Assembly: GCA_027064405.1 (NCBI GenBank) | Contig: JAMOPP010000189.1 | Span: 1 to 5,615 of the forward strand | Direction of reading: 5' to 3' | Length of the DNA: 5,615 nt | Source of the DNA: Desulfurellales bacterium | GTDB lineage: Bacteria > Campylobacterota_A > Desulfurellia > Desulfurellales > Hippeaceae | In this document: piece after piece, positions 4,337 to 5,615 of the stretch | Numbering within the stretch: position 1 is the first letter of the stretch | Layout: each line of letters starts with the position of its first letter | Translations under genes and position numbers: made by a program | Notes under the pieces: model-generated | Seen by the model: the letters and a program-made list of their open reading frames with translations, nothing else | What the model was told of the DNA's origin: nothing | The model's database searches: none

Positions 4337-4678
4337 ATACACATAGATTTAACAAATGTATATATTCACCAACTAGTATTTGATGATAAATTTCATAATG
4401 AAAAAGCTTTCAGAATGAGTGTGGTGTTCTCAGGCCCATTAAAATATATAAGAGATGACTGGGAGGTAGATGTTCAAATTAAAAATATTGATGTTCCAGA
4501 AGCTGCATATAATGGTAAGGTTCTTGGAAAAGACGTATTAGAAGAAATTGAATATACAATTAAAGCGAATTTAGTGTCCATTGTAACTGTATGTACAGAT
4601 GAAACAGTTAAACTTGACAATGATGGACTACTAGAAGCGGCGTATGAGGCTCTCGATAATTTTGGTCTTTTAGATTAA
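4334..4678 (+). CDS. Protein of unknown function, 114 aa
   Basis: The start is chosen from the spacing to AAAGGAG at 4321-4327. The product is acidic and looks like a soluble alpha/beta protein. Early strands lie around IHIDLTNVYIHQLVF (2-16) and SVVFSG (29-34). A middle segment, WEVDVQIKNIDVPEAAY (43-59), is followed by a helix from KDVLEEIEYTIKANL (66-80), a strand VSIVTVCT (81-88) and a C-terminal helix ending DNFGLLD. There is one cysteine (Cys87) and no metal-binding motif. There is no signal peptide or membrane segment. It follows the CGTGAAACAT repeat and precedes another phage-type gene by 51 bases, so these two probably share a transcript. I do not recognise a family, and homology was not tested. 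Confidence 0.75.
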   Translation: MIHIDLTNVYIHQLVFDDKFHNEKAFRMSVVFSGPLKYIRDDWEVDVQIKNIDVPEAAYNGKVLGKDVLEEIEYTIKANLVSIVTVCTDETVKLDNDGLLEAAYEALDNFGLLD

Positions 4679-4729
4679 AGTGCTTAATCAGATGAAATTA
4701 TCGAAAAAAGAATTTAAAAGGAGTATAGA

Positions 4730-5371
4730 ATGGCTTATTTTGATGGAATAAAAATAGGAGATAATATTTGGAGTTCCGAATACGGTGATGTAGAAGTACG
4801 TGAGGTCAATGAAAATTTTATAATTGTAAAATATTTTGATAATGATATGAATATTTGTCGTAGTTATTATGATTTAGAAGGCTACAGACTGCATCCACAT
4901 ACATTAAAACGTCAGACAAAAAACCAAACACTGTTCTGGGATAAAATTAAATTTGAAATACCTAAAAAACCAAAAATTAAATTAAAAGAATGTAAATATT
5001 TAATTGACCCAATGAATTATAATATGGTTGTTGAAATAGAGGACGAAATAGAATTATTGAATTATGATTCTGCGATTGAAAACGGTTTTAATAGAGATGA
5101 CAGAGAAACGGCCAAGAAGGCATTGAAACAAATAAAAAGATATACAAGACTCTTGGCTCTGAGAGACCAAGAATGCCCCGATAGTAGGGGTTTTGAATTT
5201 ACACCAAAAGAAAAAAATTATTGTCTTTTAAGAAAAGAAGAAACAGGTGAATATGATTACTGCTGTAACCGTGAATGGAGTTATTTGGGAGTTTATTTTA
5301 AAACAGAGGAAGACGCCCAGAGAGTTTGTGACATTCTTAATTCGGGAAAGTTTGATTTAGAAGGAGAATAA
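4730..5371 (+). CDS. Phage-type conserved protein with N-terminal SH3-like barrel, 213 aa
   Basis: AAGGAG at 4718-4723 sets the ATG start. Residues 8-60 (IGDNIWSSEYGDVEVREV, then short strands) fit the 'GDxVW..xYG.g.V' pattern of small beta barrels found at the start of many uncharacterised phage proteins; such barrels often bind nucleic acid or protein. The linker around residues 63-80, TKNQTLFWDKIKFEIPK, leads into a charged helical part (114-145) with the basic run KKALKQIKRYTR. The C-terminal part reads NYCLLRKEETGEYDYCC and ends with YFKTEEDAQRVCDIL (189-203), again a pattern I recall from phage proteins with 'YF-S/T-E-E-x-A' endings. It has five cysteines but no evident zinc site. The gene follows 4334-4678 closely. 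The role is unknown; the family recognition is from memory only. Confidence 0.85.
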   Translation: MAYFDGIKIGDNIWSSEYGDVEVREVNENFIIVKYFDNDMNICRSYYDLEGYRLHPHTLKRQTKNQTLFWDKIKFEIPKKPKIKLKECKYLIDPMNYNMVVEIEDEIELLNYDSAIENGFNRDDRETAKKALKQIKRYTRLLALRDQECPDSRGFEFTPKEKNYCLLRKEETGEYDYCCNREWSYLGVYFKTEEDAQRVCDILNSGKFDLEGE

Positions 5372-5372
5372 A

Positions 5373-5402
5373 ATGATAAAGAAAGGAGCTAACAATGACT
5401 AA
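5373..5402 (+). CDS. Possible nine-residue leader peptide
   Basis: AAGGAG (5361-5366), a six-base spacer and ATG (5373) open a nine-codon frame (MIKKGANND) ending in TAA at 5400-5402. It starts right after the previous stop and overlaps the next start (5395) in another frame. The ribosome site is as good as those of the real genes here, yet it may simply be a remnant. If translated, it would bring ribosomes to the 5395 start. Confidence 0.25.
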   Translation: MIKKGANND

Positions 5403-5615
5403 AAAACAAATGAAAGAACGTGCCCTTCTTTTATACTCTTTTGCTTTTATGCAGGAAGGGCTGAGGCAAAGAAAAATTTTAGACGAGGATAATAATCCAA
5501 AATATGGGCTGGAAAATTTAGACAATTTTTATGATATGAAAACCATTCTAATTTACAAACACTTAAAAAGACTAAGACTCAGTTTTGCCCAACCAAATGT
5601 TCGGCAATTTTTCCT
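5395..5615 (+). CDS. Unknown protein, N-terminal 73 residues, cut by the window end
   Basis: AAAGGAG (5382-5388) stands six bases before the ATG at 5395, and the frame stays open to the end of the window. The visible part is basic and looks helical. Residues 8-20 (ERALLLYSFAFMQ) form a moderately hydrophobic helix, followed by a short charged loop, DEDNNPKYGLEN (30-41). Residues 46-64 (YDMKTILIYKHLKRLRLSF) give a second, basic helix. There is no signal peptide and no family I recognise. With its stop beyond the window, its length cannot be judged. It appears to continue the gene run begun at 4334. Confidence 0.7.
   Translation, partial: MTKKQMKERALLLYSFAFMQEGLRQRKILDEDNNPKYGLENLDNFYDMKTILIYKHLKRLRLSFAQPNVRQFF

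Noticed and set aside
5337..5525. Reverse-strand open frame of 62 codons
   Set aside because: It spans the junction of two well-supported forward genes with their ribosome sites, so it is a shadow.

Overview
The window is an A+T-rich stretch of tightly packed, mostly small genes, all read on the + strand with strong Shine-Dalgarno sites. Three predicted proteins resemble, by motif memory only, families that recur in tailed phages and prophages (the genes at 1990, 3557 and 4730). The most likely source is therefore an accessory or early region of a phage, prophage or other mobile element of a bacterium with a canonical anti-Shine-Dalgarno. TAA, TAG and TGA all act as stops. No virion, integrase, polymerase or packaging gene is present, so 'phage' is an inference. 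I cannot name the host.

Layout. Positions 1-365 hold no convincing gene. They hold an 11-bp tandem repeat, a cluster of TGTCA/TGACA words, three copies of a GGTTGC-nnn-GCAACC hairpin and a separate long hairpin. Then follows a run of small genes: three single-membrane-segment micro-proteins (366-455, 688-777, 825-983) with a 65-residue soluble protein between the first two. Next come a compact clan-MH (M20/M28/M42-like) zinc peptidase with a C-terminal four-cysteine ribbon (1002-1949) and a 527-residue protein that also carries a four-cysteine ribbon and has an acidic, Tyr/Trp-rich tail (1990-3573). The next gene (3557-3886) overlaps it by 17 bases and belongs to a recognisable phage-type family. 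A small unknown gene (3928-4155) follows. After a 178-base gap with a perfect 10-bp tandem repeat come an unknown gene (4334-4678), a phage-type protein (4730-5371), a nine-codon mini-ORF and a gene cut by the window end (5395 onward).

The genes from 366 to 4155 are spaced by about 50 bases or less, or overlap, and probably form one transcription unit. Seven copies of the same hairpin lie in the first 3.9 kb. Three of them sit directly after a stop codon, upstream of the next ribosome binding site. One lies in frame inside the peptidase gene. The stem is constant while the three loop bases vary (AAT, AAA, ATT). This suggests that the folded hairpin, rather than a plain DNA palindrome, is what matters. 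The hairpin family, the micro-protein cluster and the compact peptidase next to a second zinc-ribbon protein are the parts most worth following up.
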